Source of the DNA: a virus | Length of the DNA stretch: 64,000 nt | Strand: one strand, 5' to 3' | IMG/VR virus record: IMGVR_UViG_3300005617_000004 | Location: 1-64,000 of that record | In this document: positions 40,757 through 49,237 of the stretch, piece after piece | Layout: each line of letters opens with the position of its first letter | Numbering within the stretch: the first letter of the stretch is position 1 | Made by a program: the position numbers and the translations under genes | Notes under the pieces: model-generated | Told to the model about the DNA's origin: nothing | Seen by the model: the letters and a program-made list of their open reading frames with translations, nothing else | The model's database searches: none

Positions 40757-43324
40757 TTATTTCCTGGTGAAGAGGTAGAGGCCGATGCCGGCCAGGGCAA
40801 GCGTGCCCAGGCTCATGCCGCCGAGGGTGAGGCCTTCGATCGGCGGCTCTTCGGCGGAGGATTCCTCCTCGCCTTCGCCACCGTCTTCGGTCATGTCGCC
40901 GTCATCGGCATCGTCGAACAGGTCGGTGTTGTCCATGTCGACGGCGTCGCGGCTGGACGACCGGCGTGCACGGCTGCGGAGCGGCTGCGGAGCTTCTTCG
41001 CTGAACGACTGGTCGCCCTCGCCTTCGTCGGCGTAGGTCGCGTCATCGTTGGTGCCCTCGGTCGCATCGTCGCCTGCGGGCTCAGCGCCACCTTCGTCCA
41101 TGAACGTGCCGCCAGCTTCTTCGCCGCTGGCGCTCGAGCTTTCACCCTCGTCGGCGAACGGGTCGATGCCGCTCTCGCTGACGTCCTGGGTGTCGGTGAA
41201 CGACTGGCCTTCACCGCCGCCGGCGGCCATCGCCTGCTCGTCGGCCATGGCGCTCTCCGACTCCATGGCGGGGCCCATGTCTTCGGGGCCGAAGTCTTCG
41301 CCGGGCATCGTGCCGGCGCTGGCGTTCGGGTCGAACTCGGACTCGCCGGGCTGCGGGATGATCGACTGGTCGGCCGGGGAGGTCGATGCCGGAGGCGTGG
41401 TGCTGGTCGGGGTCACGACCGAGGCACTGGCATGCGCAGGCGAGGAGCCGCCGCCCTTGGACCGGTTCATGTACTTCGACAGGGGCCGGTGGATGGTCTC
41501 CTTGGTCAGCAGCGACGCGCCGCCGGTGGCGACGCCCAGCATCAGGTTCCGGAACCGCTTGTTCTTGGCCACCTGCTTGACGGTGGCGCCGGCCTTCTTG
41601 ACCTGCTGCTTCACCTGGGTGTCGATCTTCTTGACCTGACTGTGGACCGACTGCACGGCCTTCTTGGGGGCGGAGGCGACGCGCCTCACGGCCTGGGACA
41701 CGTTGCTGAAGAACCCGGCCAGCCCGTCGTCCGAGCCGTCGTCACTGAAGATGACCTTGCCGCTCTGGTCGCGCACCACCGCACCGCCCGGCATCACGCC
41801 GGCGATCGGGTTCTTGGGCTGCCGCGCCGCTGGGGGCGCTGCCCGGAACTCCGACGCCTTCAGGAACGTCGGGTGCTTGCTGATGACGGTCAGGGTGTCG
41901 ACCTTCTCCTGCGCGTCGATGCGCGGGTGGTCGGCCGGCTCAGCTTCCGCCACCGCGTCGATGACGCCCAGGTAGCAGTCCATGTGGTCGAGCGCGCCGA
42001 AGGCGGTGCGCATGGCCTGCTGCCGGAACGGGCTGTTGCCGGCGCACTGCTCCGCGAGGCGCTGGGCCTTGGCGGCAACCTGATGCGCCAGGGCTTCGAC
42101 CTGCTTGGCGGCCGCGACCTTGTGGTCGATGGTCACGTCGCCCAGGCCGAACAGGAACCCGGCGTTCTGCTCCATGCGCACGACTCGGCCCGAGGCCTTC
42201 TTGGCGCGCTGCTTGGTGTACGCGGCGGCCGCGACCACCCGGTGCAGCGGGTCGGTCTTGCCGCCCACGAGGTGGTGCTGGCTGGCGCGCAGGGCGGGGC
42301 CGCTCAGGTCGGTGATGTAGTCGGACAGGCCCATCAGCTCGCCGACGGTCGGCGCCTTGTTGGCCTTGGCCGGGCGCTTGCGGTCGACGATGGTGACGAT
42401 GTTGGGGCCGCGCTGACGGCGGGGCTGGTCCATCGGGGCGCTGATGTTGCGCACCGGCTTCGCTTCGTGCAGGTAGCTGGTCAGCACCTTCTCGGCGCGG
42501 TTGGTGGTCGGGCCGCGGCTGTACAGGTCGTAGGCCGGCGCCGCCTGCATCGGGTTGATGGTGGCCGCCCGGTTGAACATGTCGTCGAGCTCGTCGCCCC
42601 ACTCGGTCAGCCGCTTGGTGTTGACGATGGTGCCGCGTGAGCCGGTGTCGACGTACCGCGACTTGAGCACGCGGCCGACCTGCGACGCCTCGATCTCATC
42701 AGCCGGGCTGAAGTACGAAGGGCCACGAGCGTATCCGTTGAGTGCCATGGTGCCTAGTCCTGCGAGGTGTGGATAGGTTCGCTTGGCTTTCACCCTATCA
42801 TCCGGGGCCGCTTTGCCTAGCGGCCACTCGCGCATGATCGGGTCCGCGGCGATGGTGGTGCCCGCATACCGGTGCTTGCCGGGCGGGATCTCGGCATGCA
42901 GGTACACGTGGGAGAAATGGTTGGGCACGAGGCCGATGACCACCGGGTAGCTGCGCAGGCCCAGGCTGCCCAGCAGGGCCATCTCGGCGATGGTCAGGTC
43001 GTCGCAGTCCCCCGCCTTCGAGTTCAGCAGCGTCTCTTCCGGGTAGGACAGGGTCTCCTGGCCGACCGGGTCCTTGACGTACCGGATCTGGTCGCGCACG
43101 TAGTTGTGGACCGCTTCGAGCATCCCGAAGTAGTCTTTATTGGCGACGCCGGCACTGTTGATGATGTTGATGGCCAGGGCGCGGATCTTGGGGGACCGGG
43201 CGCCCCACTGGCCCTTCGCCATCTCGCTCATCAGCTGCACGGTCGTGCCGACGCTGGCGTCCTGACCTTCGGGCAGGTTGCTGTACTGGACGTCGATGTT
43301 GCCGTCGGCGAGGTGCATGCGCAT
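40757..43324 (-). CDS. Transglutaminase-like protein with long acidic tail and C-terminal anchor (855 aa)
   Basis: Largest gene of the leftward block. Residues 60-150 form a transglutaminase-like papain fold: LEAVHNYVRDQIRYVKDP, LNSKAGDCDDLTIAEMALLG (catalytic Cys), HFSHVYLHAEI (His) and ADPIMREWPLG (Asp). Residues 200-560 are helical with basic linkers, 560-640 include KKIDTQVKQQVKKAGATVKQ, and 680-830 are acidic and Gly/Ser-rich. The end GMSLGTLALAGIGLYLFTRK is a membrane anchor. The triad appears intact, so it may be a cysteine protease or cross-linker acting in virion maturation. Confidence 0.82.
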   Translation of the reverse strand: MRMHLADGNIDVQYSNLPEGQDASVGTTVQLMSEMAKGQWGARSPKIRALAINIINSAGVANKDYFGMLEAVHNYVRDQIRYVKDPVGQETLSYPEETLLNSKAGDCDDLTIAEMALLGSLGLRSYPVVIGLVPNHFSHVYLHAEIPPGKHRYAGTTIAADPIMREWPLGKAAPDDRVKAKRTYPHLAGLGTMALNGYARGPSYFSPADEIEASQVGRVLKSRYVDTGSRGTIVNTKRLTEWGDELDDMFNRAATINPMQAAPAYDLYSRGPTTNRAEKVLTSYLHEAKPVRNISAPMDQPRRQRGPNIVTIVDRKRPAKANKAPTVGELMGLSDYITDLSGPALRASQHHLVGGKTDPLHRVVAAAAYTKQRAKKASGRVVRMEQNAGFLFGLGDVTIDHKVAAAKQVEALAHQVAAKAQRLAEQCAGNSPFRQQAMRTAFGALDHMDCYLGVIDAVAEAEPADHPRIDAQEKVDTLTVISKHPTFLKASEFRAAPPAARQPKNPIAGVMPGGAVVRDQSGKVIFSDDGSDDGLAGFFSNVSQAVRRVASAPKKAVQSVHSQVKKIDTQVKQQVKKAGATVKQVAKNKRFRNLMLGVATGGASLLTKETIHRPLSKYMNRSKGGGSSPAHASASVVTPTSTTPPASTSPADQSIIPQPGESEFDPNASAGTMPGEDFGPEDMGPAMESESAMADEQAMAAGGGEGQSFTDTQDVSESGIDPFADEGESSSASGEEAGGTFMDEGGAEPAGDDATEGTNDDATYADEGEGDQSFSEEAPQPLRSRARRSSSRDAVDMDNTDLFDDADDGDMTEDGGEGEEESSAEEPPIEGLTLGGMSLGTLALAGIGLYLFTRK

Positions 43325-43332
43325 GGATCCTA

Positions 43333-44526
43333 TCAGCGGGCGCGGCGTTTGCTACGGCGACGGCGGGGGTTGGTGCTGATCTCCTTGTAGTGCCGCGAGA
43401 CCCACCGGTATGGCGTGTTCCGGTCGTTGTCGCGGTAGGTCTTCATCTGCCGACGGACGTCCTCCTTGGTATCCTCTTCGAGGACGTCATCCCAGCCGGA
43501 GCCCGGGTAGTAGGCCTGCAGGACGTAAGCCTTCTTGTTCAGCTTGACGCCCTTCGGATTCCGCCGACGACGCGGGTTGGTCTGCGTCTTCCAGTCGTAC
43601 TGGGGGCCGCCGACGTACTCGGCGGCGATGCCGGCGATCTGGTTGATCAGCGTGCTGCTCTGCGTCTTGGGCCAGTCACGCGTCATCTGGTTGAAGACAC
43701 GCTCCAGCGCCTGCTGCGGCTTCGAGTAGCCGCCGCTGCTGGGGCCCTGGCTTTTGGCTTCCCAGGTTTTCACGCCGCCAGGGCCGCGCGCGGTGACCGC
43801 GACGAAGGCCGTAGCGTTGGCGTTGCGCCACGTGGCGATGGTGACATGCGCAGGGCCGCGGGTGAACTCGTGCTCGGTCAGGTCGCGGGGCTTGGGGTTG
43901 CGGCAGGTCTTGCGGCCGCGGCGCGGATTGCGGCTTTGGCGCGCCTCGAGCTTGCGTGCGATGGCGGACATCAGCCGGTTGTACGCATCGACATCGCCGC
44001 GCTTGCGCGCATTGGTCACGGCGTGCAACTCTTCGTTGGTGGCGACGCCCTGGCGCTCCGCAGCAAGGAGTACCTTGCGCGCGTCAGCAGACGCGGTGAT
44101 CTCGCGGGGATTCCGCCGACGGCTCTTCGCGCGCCGCGCCTTCCGCCGGCGCCGAGGGTTGCGGCTGTACGGCGCCGACAGTGTCTTGCCGAGAGGCCAG
44201 CTCTGGTTGCTGGTCCGTGCGAACTTGCGCGATCGGTTTCCCGGTTCGCCCGGAAAGACGGTGCTGTCGTACCACTCGCGGTCGGTGCGGTACGCCGGTG
44301 CAGGATATGCGCGTGAAGAGCCACCCTGCGCCTGAAAAGACTGCTTTGCCCAGTCAGGGACGTGTTCCATCGTGAACCGGTGGGGGAACGCACTCTTCGC
44401 GCGCTCGAAGGACCACTTGCGCTCGGGATTCCGCCGACGGCTCTTCGCGCGCCGCGCCTTCCGCCGGCGACGCGGGTTCGACATGCAGAGGGCGCCAACG
44501 CCGGCGAGGATGAGGGATCCGAGCAT
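43333..44526 (-). CDS. Basic NPRRRR-repeat protein, candidate DNA-condensing protein (397 aa)
   Basis: N-terminal hydrophobic start (MLGSLILAGVGALC), then repeated basic units SNPRRRRKARRAKSRRRNP at residues 17 and 127, further NPRR units at about 205 and 340, and NPRRRRSKRRAR at the end. Between them are folded segments (RDLTEHEFTRGPAHVTIATW; KAYVLQAYYPGSGWDD). Charge suits DNA binding; two almost identical DNA repeats encode the longest basic units. Confidence 0.75.
   Translation of the reverse strand: MLGSLILAGVGALCMSNPRRRRKARRAKSRRRNPERKWSFERAKSAFPHRFTMEHVPDWAKQSFQAQGGSSRAYPAPAYRTDREWYDSTVFPGEPGNRSRKFARTSNQSWPLGKTLSAPYSRNPRRRRKARRAKSRRRNPREITASADARKVLLAAERQGVATNEELHAVTNARKRGDVDAYNRLMSAIARKLEARQSRNPRRGRKTCRNPKPRDLTEHEFTRGPAHVTIATWRNANATAFVAVTARGPGGVKTWEAKSQGPSSGGYSKPQQALERVFNQMTRDWPKTQSSTLINQIAGIAAEYVGGPQYDWKTQTNPRRRRNPKGVKLNKKAYVLQAYYPGSGWDDVLEEDTKEDVRRQMKTYRDNDRNTPYRWVSRHYKEISTNPRRRRSKRRAR
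44108..44156 (-). repeat. Long direct repeat, copy 1
   Basis: About 48 bases nearly identical to 44429-44477, both encoding NPRRRRKARRAKSRRRNP; differences are confined to the last few bases. Confidence 0.75.
44429..44477 (-). repeat. Long direct repeat, copy 2
   Basis: Partner of 44108-44156. Near-identity at the DNA level implies recent duplication or gene conversion and could recombine. Confidence 0.75.
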
Positions 44527-44529
44527 GGG

Positions 44530-45279
44530 TTACTTCCTGCGACGCGGGTTGGACTTGAGCTTGGTCAGGCGCGCACGGTCGAGAGTGGTCACGCGCCCGC
44601 GGGCGTACTCGCCCACCGCCGGGACGTCGTCCCACTTCACCGGCACCCAGACGCGCGGGTCTTCGTTCACGTCGAGCCAGTCCTTGACCGGCTGCACCGT
44701 CCCGATGGCGCCGGCTGGCTTCTTCATCCGCACGCGCGTGCCGGCGGCGAACGCGGGCTTGTGATTGTCGCGGCCGAAGAAGTCGTTCGGGTTCCTGCGC
44801 GGCCGCAGCCTGCGCGCGACCCGCTTCTTGCCGCTCCGCGCTGCCGACCGGCGCGCAGTGTTGAAGGCGATGGCGGCCGCTCTCTTGGGCTTGTAGCCTT
44901 CCCGGACGAGCTTGCGGATGTTGGCGCTGATGGTGGAGCTGCTGTAGCCGCGCTTGAGGGGGTTGGTCTTTGGGGCCCGCGCGGCGCGACGGTCAGCTTC
45001 CTTGATAGCGCGTGCCAGACCGGCTTCGCCCGAGAAGTCGATGACCGCGACCCGCACTGCGTGCGTACCATTCTGCTTGTTGACTTCGTAGCCCTTACGC
45101 GACCCGTAGGTGGCGTGGGCAACCCAGAAGTCGCCGTTCTCGTAGAGGATGCGGGGGCCCGGGTTCTTGCGCCGCTTCACTCGCCGGCGTCGGTGTGGAC
45201 GACGCGCCTTCGGATTCTTGCGCGTCTTACCGCGCAGAACCAGATAGCCCGCAGTAGCGGCGACGAGGAGGGGGAGCAT
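44530..45279 (-). CDS. N-terminally anchored basic protein with NPRR motifs (249 aa)
   Basis: MLPLLVAATAGYLVLRG is a membrane segment, followed by a very basic stretch KNPKARRPHRRRRVKRRKNP. Residues 110-140 contain SSSTISANIRKLVREGYKPK and RAAAIAFNTARRSA, a helical unit common in phage proteins. The end (GTRVRMKKPAGAIGTVQ) looks like an SH3-like barrel, closing with SNPRRRK. Probably connects membrane and DNA. Confidence 0.75.
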   Translation of the reverse strand: MLPLLVAATAGYLVLRGKTRKNPKARRPHRRRRVKRRKNPGPRILYENGDFWVAHATYGSRKGYEVNKQNGTHAVRVAVIDFSGEAGLARAIKEADRRAARAPKTNPLKRGYSSSTISANIRKLVREGYKPKRAAAIAFNTARRSAARSGKKRVARRLRPRRNPNDFFGRDNHKPAFAAGTRVRMKKPAGAIGTVQPVKDWLDVNEDPRVWVPVKWDDVPAVGEYARGRVTTLDRARLTKLKSNPRRRK

Positions 45280-45345
45280 GTGCTCAGCCTTGAGCAGGGC
45301 CGATGCGAGAACGCAGCGCGGCCCTGCAGAGGATCAGGTCAGCGA

Positions 45346-45990
45346 TCAGCGACGCGAGACGCGGTGACCCTTGCGGCCACGACGGCGGTTCGCCGCCCAG
45401 GCCTTGCGCAGGTTCGCCATGCGCTCGGCGCGGGTCCACATGCGGGCCAGCCGGCGGCCGGCGGCGCGACGCTTGGCCTTGGTCGAGGCCGAAGCCTTCT
45501 TCCGGCGGAACACGACCGTGTGGCGGCCGCCCTTACGGAAGGTCACGCGGATGCCGCGCTTGCTGGTGGAACGATGCGCCTTGCGGCGGGATTTGCGGCG
45601 CTTGGCCATGTGATGTCTCCGGTGAGGGTTGGACTTGGTGCCGGCGGCGTCTTTGACGTCGTCGAGGTAGTAGTCGGCAAGGGCCTTGGCGACTTCCTTG
45701 CGGTCGGCGGGCGAAAAGGAGCCGTACGACCCGTTGCCGGAGCCGCCATGCTCCTTGGTGTACTTCTGCGCGCCCCAGTTGGCGGCGTACAACCAACCCT
45801 TGACGGCGAGCGCAGGGTCGTACGTGCCCTTCTTCATCTTCTTGGCGAGATTCTTGATGATGGGCTGTATGCTCTGTCGGTACATGTCACCGTCGTTGAC
45901 GATGAATAGCTCGAGCTCGCGTGCCTCGTCGCTCGGGTTGCGACGCCGGCGCCGTGACTTCCTGCGCTTCGGGGCGGCGAAGAACCCCAT
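45346..45990 (-). CDS. Basic protein with phage N-terminal domain, probable fusion (214 aa)
   Basis: Residues 20-95 (ELELFIVNDGDMYRQSIQPI, IKNLAKKMKKGTYDPALAVK, GWLYAANWGAQKY) match a small phage domain family. A basic tail follows (KRRKSRRKAHRSTSKRGIRV). An internal ATG at 45608 with GGAG nine bases upstream would give the basic tail alone (MAKRRKSRRK start), so the frame may encode two products. Probably another DNA-condensing component. Confidence 0.72.
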   Translation of the reverse strand: MGFFAAPKRRKSRRRRRNPSDEARELELFIVNDGDMYRQSIQPIIKNLAKKMKKGTYDPALAVKGWLYAANWGAQKYTKEHGGSGNGSYGSFSPADRKEVAKALADYYLDDVKDAAGTKSNPHRRHHMAKRRKSRRKAHRSTSKRGIRVTFRKGGRHTVVFRRKKASASTKAKRRAAGRRLARMWTRAERMANLRKAWAANRRRGRKGHRVSRR

Positions 45991-45993
45991 GGC

Positions 45994-46494
45994 TTACTTC
46001 CGGGCCCGGCGCGCAGCGCGGGCGCTGATCTTGCGGACGACGCGGCGGCTCACCTTGCGACGGCCCTTGCGGACCTTGATGCGGCCGACGCGGAACCACT
46101 TGCCCTTGCGCTTGAACACGCTGCCGACGCGCTTGCCCTTCGGGGGCTTCGGCAGCTTGCGGCGACGGACGGTGTGACGGGCCTTGCGGACGCGACGACC
46201 TTTGCGGCGAGCCATGGAACGCTTCTTTCCACGGCGCTTGCCGTGCTTGCGAGGGTTGGACTTGAGCAGCCGACGCAGCGCGACGCGCTGGGCGGCGGTG
46301 AGATGGCCGGGGTTGTGGTGCCAGCGCCAGAACGCGAGCCGCGAGGCGGCGGCGCCCGCAGAAACCCGGCGGCCACGACGCGCGACGCGCTTGCCGCGAC
46401 GCTTCGGATTACGGCGGCGCACGATGCGCACCGTGGCGATCTCGTTCTCGTTCGGGCGGGCGTTGCGACGATAACGGCGGTAGTGGCGTCTCAT
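45994..46494 (-). CDS. Protamine-like highly basic protein (166 aa)
   Basis: Arg plus Lys make up roughly 40 percent of the residues: RRHYRRYRRNARPNENEI, RRRNPKRRGKRVARRGRR, SNPRKHGKRRGKKRSMARRK. A short folded helix (GHLTAAQRVALRRLLK) and a small strand region (VGSVFKRKGKWFRVGRIKV) interrupt the basic runs. No acidic partner segment. Best explained as a nucleoprotein that neutralises packaged DNA. Confidence 0.75.
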   Translation of the reverse strand: MRRHYRRYRRNARPNENEIATVRIVRRRNPKRRGKRVARRGRRVSAGAAASRLAFWRWHHNPGHLTAAQRVALRRLLKSNPRKHGKRRGKKRSMARRKGRRVRKARHTVRRRKLPKPPKGKRVGSVFKRKGKWFRVGRIKVRKGRRKVSRRVVRKISARAARRARK

Positions 46495-46543
46495 GGGTGT
46501 GTCACCTTAGCGAACGAGGGATTGTTTTCCAGCACATACTGCT

Positions 46544-47005
46544 TCACCGGTAACGTTCTTCGAGCGCGTTCTTGTTCTGGGCCTTCAGCAAGTAGACGGT
46601 GCCGACCGTCAACACGCCGATGGCGGTCATGGCCAGCAGGCGCTTGTTGTCGCGCAACGTTGCCGGCAGTGCCTGCATCGTGCCGGAGAACTTGTCGCGC
46701 ATCTTCGGGTTGGACGACATCACCAGCGCAGAACCGGCAACGCCCACCACCGCACCGATCAGGGCCAGCGACTTGCCGGTGGCGTCCTGCGTCGCCTGTG
46801 CGGCGGTCAGCTTCATGGTGCCGGGCTGCTCGTTGGTGAAGATGGCACGCGCGGCCGGGTTGGCGCGCAGCAGCATCAGGCCGCCCAAGATGCCGACGGT
46901 CGCGCCGCCCAGCGACAGGACTCGGCCCCAGGCTTCACGCTTGGCGTCGTCGGCGGTCAGCTTCAGGGTGACCGGCTTGGTGAACTCGGGAGCCAGCAGT
47001 CCCAC
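46544..47005 (-). CDS. Virion membrane protein, three segments (153 aa)
   Basis: Two copies of a unit: KLTADDAKREAWGRVLSLGG then ATVGILGGLMLL, and KLTAAQATQDATGKSLALIG then AVVGVAGSALVM, followed by a third membrane helix LLAMTAIGVLTVGTVYLLKA. The internal duplication (KLTA...A..D..G..L.L.G) is visible by eye. Ends in a short basic tail. Confidence 0.75.
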   Translation of the reverse strand: MGLLAPEFTKPVTLKLTADDAKREAWGRVLSLGGATVGILGGLMLLRANPAARAIFTNEQPGTMKLTAAQATQDATGKSLALIGAVVGVAGSALVMSSNPKMRDKFSGTMQALPATLRDNKRLLAMTAIGVLTVGTVYLLKAQNKNALEERYR

Positions 47006-47008
47006 GGG

Positions 47009-47194
47009 TTACTTCCGCTTGGACCGGCGGCGCCACAGCCAGTAGCCGCCCCCAACCAGTGCCACCATCGTCAGGTAGCGCGTAACGCCGGGTACGCTGA
47101 TGCCGCGGTGAACCACCAGGGGCTTCAACGTGACCGGGTCGACTTCGGTCACCGTCTGGGTGATGCCGATCTGATCAAGGAAAGGCGTCGGCAC
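47009..47194 (-). CDS. Tail-anchored small membrane protein (61 aa)
   Basis: Short polar N-terminus (TPFLDQIGITQTVTEVDP) and a C-terminal membrane helix TRYLTMVALVGGGYWLWRRR plus SKRK. Separated by 3 bases from both neighbours, so clearly part of the operon. Confidence 0.75.
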   Translation of the reverse strand: MPTPFLDQIGITQTVTEVDPVTLKPLVVHRGISVPGVTRYLTMVALVGGGYWLWRRRSKRK

Positions 47195-47197
47195 GGG

Positions 47198-47545
47198 TTA
47201 CTTCTTGAAGATCAGGAAGCCGATGCCTGCAGCGACCGCGACGAGGCCGAGGTTCTTGCCGCTGAGCAGCGAACCGATGTCGAACGCGCCCATGCCGGGC
47301 ATGTAGCCGCCAGCCAGCGCGTCCTGGTACCCGACCTGCACTTCGGTCTGGTCCATGTCCTCGACGAGGCCCAGGCCGCTGAAGCCGGGCAGGAACTCAC
47401 CGCCGGCACGCGGCAGCTTGCGGGCCACCGGCGACCGCAGCCGACGATCGGCGCGGGGGTCCAGGTTCCGCGCCGCGGGCGCGCGCAGGTGCTTCACCTG
47501 CGGGGACGACAGACGGCGCGCAGGAGCGGCATTGATGGACTGCAT
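47198..47545 (-). CDS. Tail-anchored membrane protein with PGMG motif (115 aa)
   Basis: Basic start (RRLSSPQVKHLRAPAARNLD), then GGEFLPGFSGLGLVEDMD, GGYMPGMGAFDIGSLLSG and a C-terminal membrane helix NLGLVAVAAGIGFLIFKK. Shares the PGMG motif with the 40085-40753 product. Confidence 0.75.
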   Translation of the reverse strand: MQSINAAPARRLSSPQVKHLRAPAARNLDPRADRRLRSPVARKLPRAGGEFLPGFSGLGLVEDMDQTEVQVGYQDALAGGYMPGMGAFDIGSLLSGKNLGLVAVAAGIGFLIFKK

Positions 47546-47609
47546 GGGGTTGATCCTGGACAGGGTTGCTGGAGGGTATGTCAGTTTGGCCGAAACTCAA
47601 GCGTGCGCA

Positions 47610-48761
47610 TCAACGGAAGAACAGGAACGCGCCGATGGCGGCCGCGGTGCCGAGCAGGCCGGCAGCGCCGGTCGACTCGGCGGGCTTGCCCTGCGCCGTG
47701 TTGATGACGCCGGTAACCTGATCGCTGGAGGTGAACGCCGCGTCGACCATCTTGTCGCGGGCCTTGAGCTCCTGTGCGCGCTGGGCGAACTGCGGATCGC
47801 CGCGCAGCCCCTTGGCGATGTTGACCCGCACCGCCTCGTGGTACTCGGGGGTCGCGGTCATCGCCAGGGTTTTGTCGCGGAACTCATCCATGTCGCGCTT
47901 GGCGGCGGCGACCAGGGACCCGGTCTTGTTGCGGATCTCGTGCACCGCCTGCTGGCCGCTGAACGTCCGGCCGATGGCGTCGATGTCTTCGGCGAACATG
48001 TGGTACGGGTTCTGCAGCTTCTTCTCGAACATCAGGGCGACGCGCTTGCTGTTGCGGTCCCAGGCGTCGTTCCACTTCTTGGCCTTGGCTTCGCCCTTCT
48101 TGTCGCCGACCAGCCGCGCACCGGCAGCGCCGGTCTTCAGGACCGCGTCACCGACGACTTGCACCGACTTGGTCTGCGCCTTCGCGACGGTGCCGGTCAG
48201 GAACTTCTTGATACCCAGGGCGCCGAGCCCTTCGAGCAGCTGGCCGGACGCCGCCAGCTGCTCGGCAGCCGCGTACTCCTGCTCCCCCACCTGATTCTTG
48301 GCCGCTTGCACGGTGGCCTGCGTGCGGCGCCCGTAGCCTTGGATCTCGTCCTTGGCGGCCTCGATCATCTTGTGGATCTGCTTCTTGGCGATCGACCCAC
48401 CGACCAGGGTGCCGATGGCAATCAAGGCCGCCACGACCCAGCCGACGATGGGCACCACGCTGGCGGCGGTCGCTGCGGTCATGCCGGCCGCCATGGCGGC
48501 TCCGGTGGCGACCGCAACGCCCGCAGCGGTGTCGAACAGCACACCCGCCGCGACGCTGACCGCCATCTGGGCCACCGCCTGTTCGGTTGCGGCCTCGATC
48601 ATGCGCTTCTTGAGCAACGCCGCTTGGTCGTTCATGCTGGTCAGGGCCAGCTGCGGTTCCTGCGCGACCTCATCGGCACCCAAGAACTCCGGCTCGAGAT
48701 ACCGCCGGTAGCGCGGCAGCATCAGCGAACGGCCCGCGGGGTCGACGAGGTACTGCGGCAT
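47610..48761 (-). CDS. Helical virion membrane protein (383 aa)
   Basis: Central hydrophobic region (AVAQMAVSVAAGVLFDTAAG; VVPIVGWVVAALIAIGTLVG) flanked by long amphipathic helices, and a short C-terminal hydrophobic end AAGLLGTAAAIGAFLFFR. Resembles pore- or channel-like phage helical proteins in plan; could also be a membrane-remodelling or DNA-delivery protein. Confidence 0.72.
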   Translation of the reverse strand: MPQYLVDPAGRSLMLPRYRRYLEPEFLGADEVAQEPQLALTSMNDQAALLKKRMIEAATEQAVAQMAVSVAAGVLFDTAAGVAVATGAAMAAGMTAATAASVVPIVGWVVAALIAIGTLVGGSIAKKQIHKMIEAAKDEIQGYGRRTQATVQAAKNQVGEQEYAAAEQLAASGQLLEGLGALGIKKFLTGTVAKAQTKSVQVVGDAVLKTGAAGARLVGDKKGEAKAKKWNDAWDRNSKRVALMFEKKLQNPYHMFAEDIDAIGRTFSGQQAVHEIRNKTGSLVAAAKRDMDEFRDKTLAMTATPEYHEAVRVNIAKGLRGDPQFAQRAQELKARDKMVDAAFTSSDQVTGVINTAQGKPAESTGAAGLLGTAAAIGAFLFFR

Positions 48762-49201
48762 TACTTGCGCCGCAGGAACAGGTACAGGGCGCCGAGGGCG
48801 ACCGCGCCGCCGAGCACGAGCGCCGGGGTCGGGATGGTGGTGCCGCCGACCTGAAGGCCGCCACCAGCGTCCTGCGCGGTGATCTGAGCTTGTGCGGCGG
48901 CAGCGGCGGCCTTGACCGCGGCGGCTTCCGCACGCTTCGCGTCCTCTTCCTTGGTGCGGGCGCGCTTCTCGTCCATCTGCTGCTGACGCAGGGTGTAGGC
49001 GGTCGACCCGACGGTGGTCAGTGCTTGGATCAGGGGCCCGATCGACTCGACCCAGCCGAGGTCTTCACCGGGCAGGTTCGACGGGGCTTCAATGTTGCCG
49101 CGTCGGATGATCAGGCCCGTGTTGGTGGTCGGCCACACGCTGTCGCCGCCATGACGTGACAGGGACCGCGTCATGAACGCCGGGGTATTGCGATAGCCCA
49201 T
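48761..49201 (-). CDS. Tail-anchored membrane protein with coiled coil (146 aa)
   Basis: N-terminal loop region, a charged Ala-rich coiled coil (QQQMDEKRARTKEEDAKRAE), and a C-terminal membrane helix ALVLGGAVALGALYLFLRRK. First gene of the tail-anchored series. Stop and start of the next gene overlap by one base. Confidence 0.75.
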   Translation of the reverse strand: MGYRNTPAFMTRSLSRHGGDSVWPTTNTGLIIRRGNIEAPSNLPGEDLGWVESIGPLIQALTTVGSTAYTLRQQQMDEKRARTKEEDAKRAEAAAVKAAAAAAQAQITAQDAGGGLQVGGTTIPTPALVLGGAVALGALYLFLRRK

Positions 49202-49237
49202 GGTGCGCAGTGTGCGCAGTTATGGAGCAAAGGCAAG

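Noticed and set aside
40037-42640. 867-codon open frame on the plus strand
   Set aside because: It is a shadow of the 855-residue transglutaminase-like gene on the minus strand; high GC produces long antisense frames. Composition is His/Arg/Val-rich without domains.
47355-48854. 499-codon plus-strand frame
   Set aside because: Opposite strand of the helical membrane protein gene 47610-48761; no ribosome site, no domain, unnatural composition.
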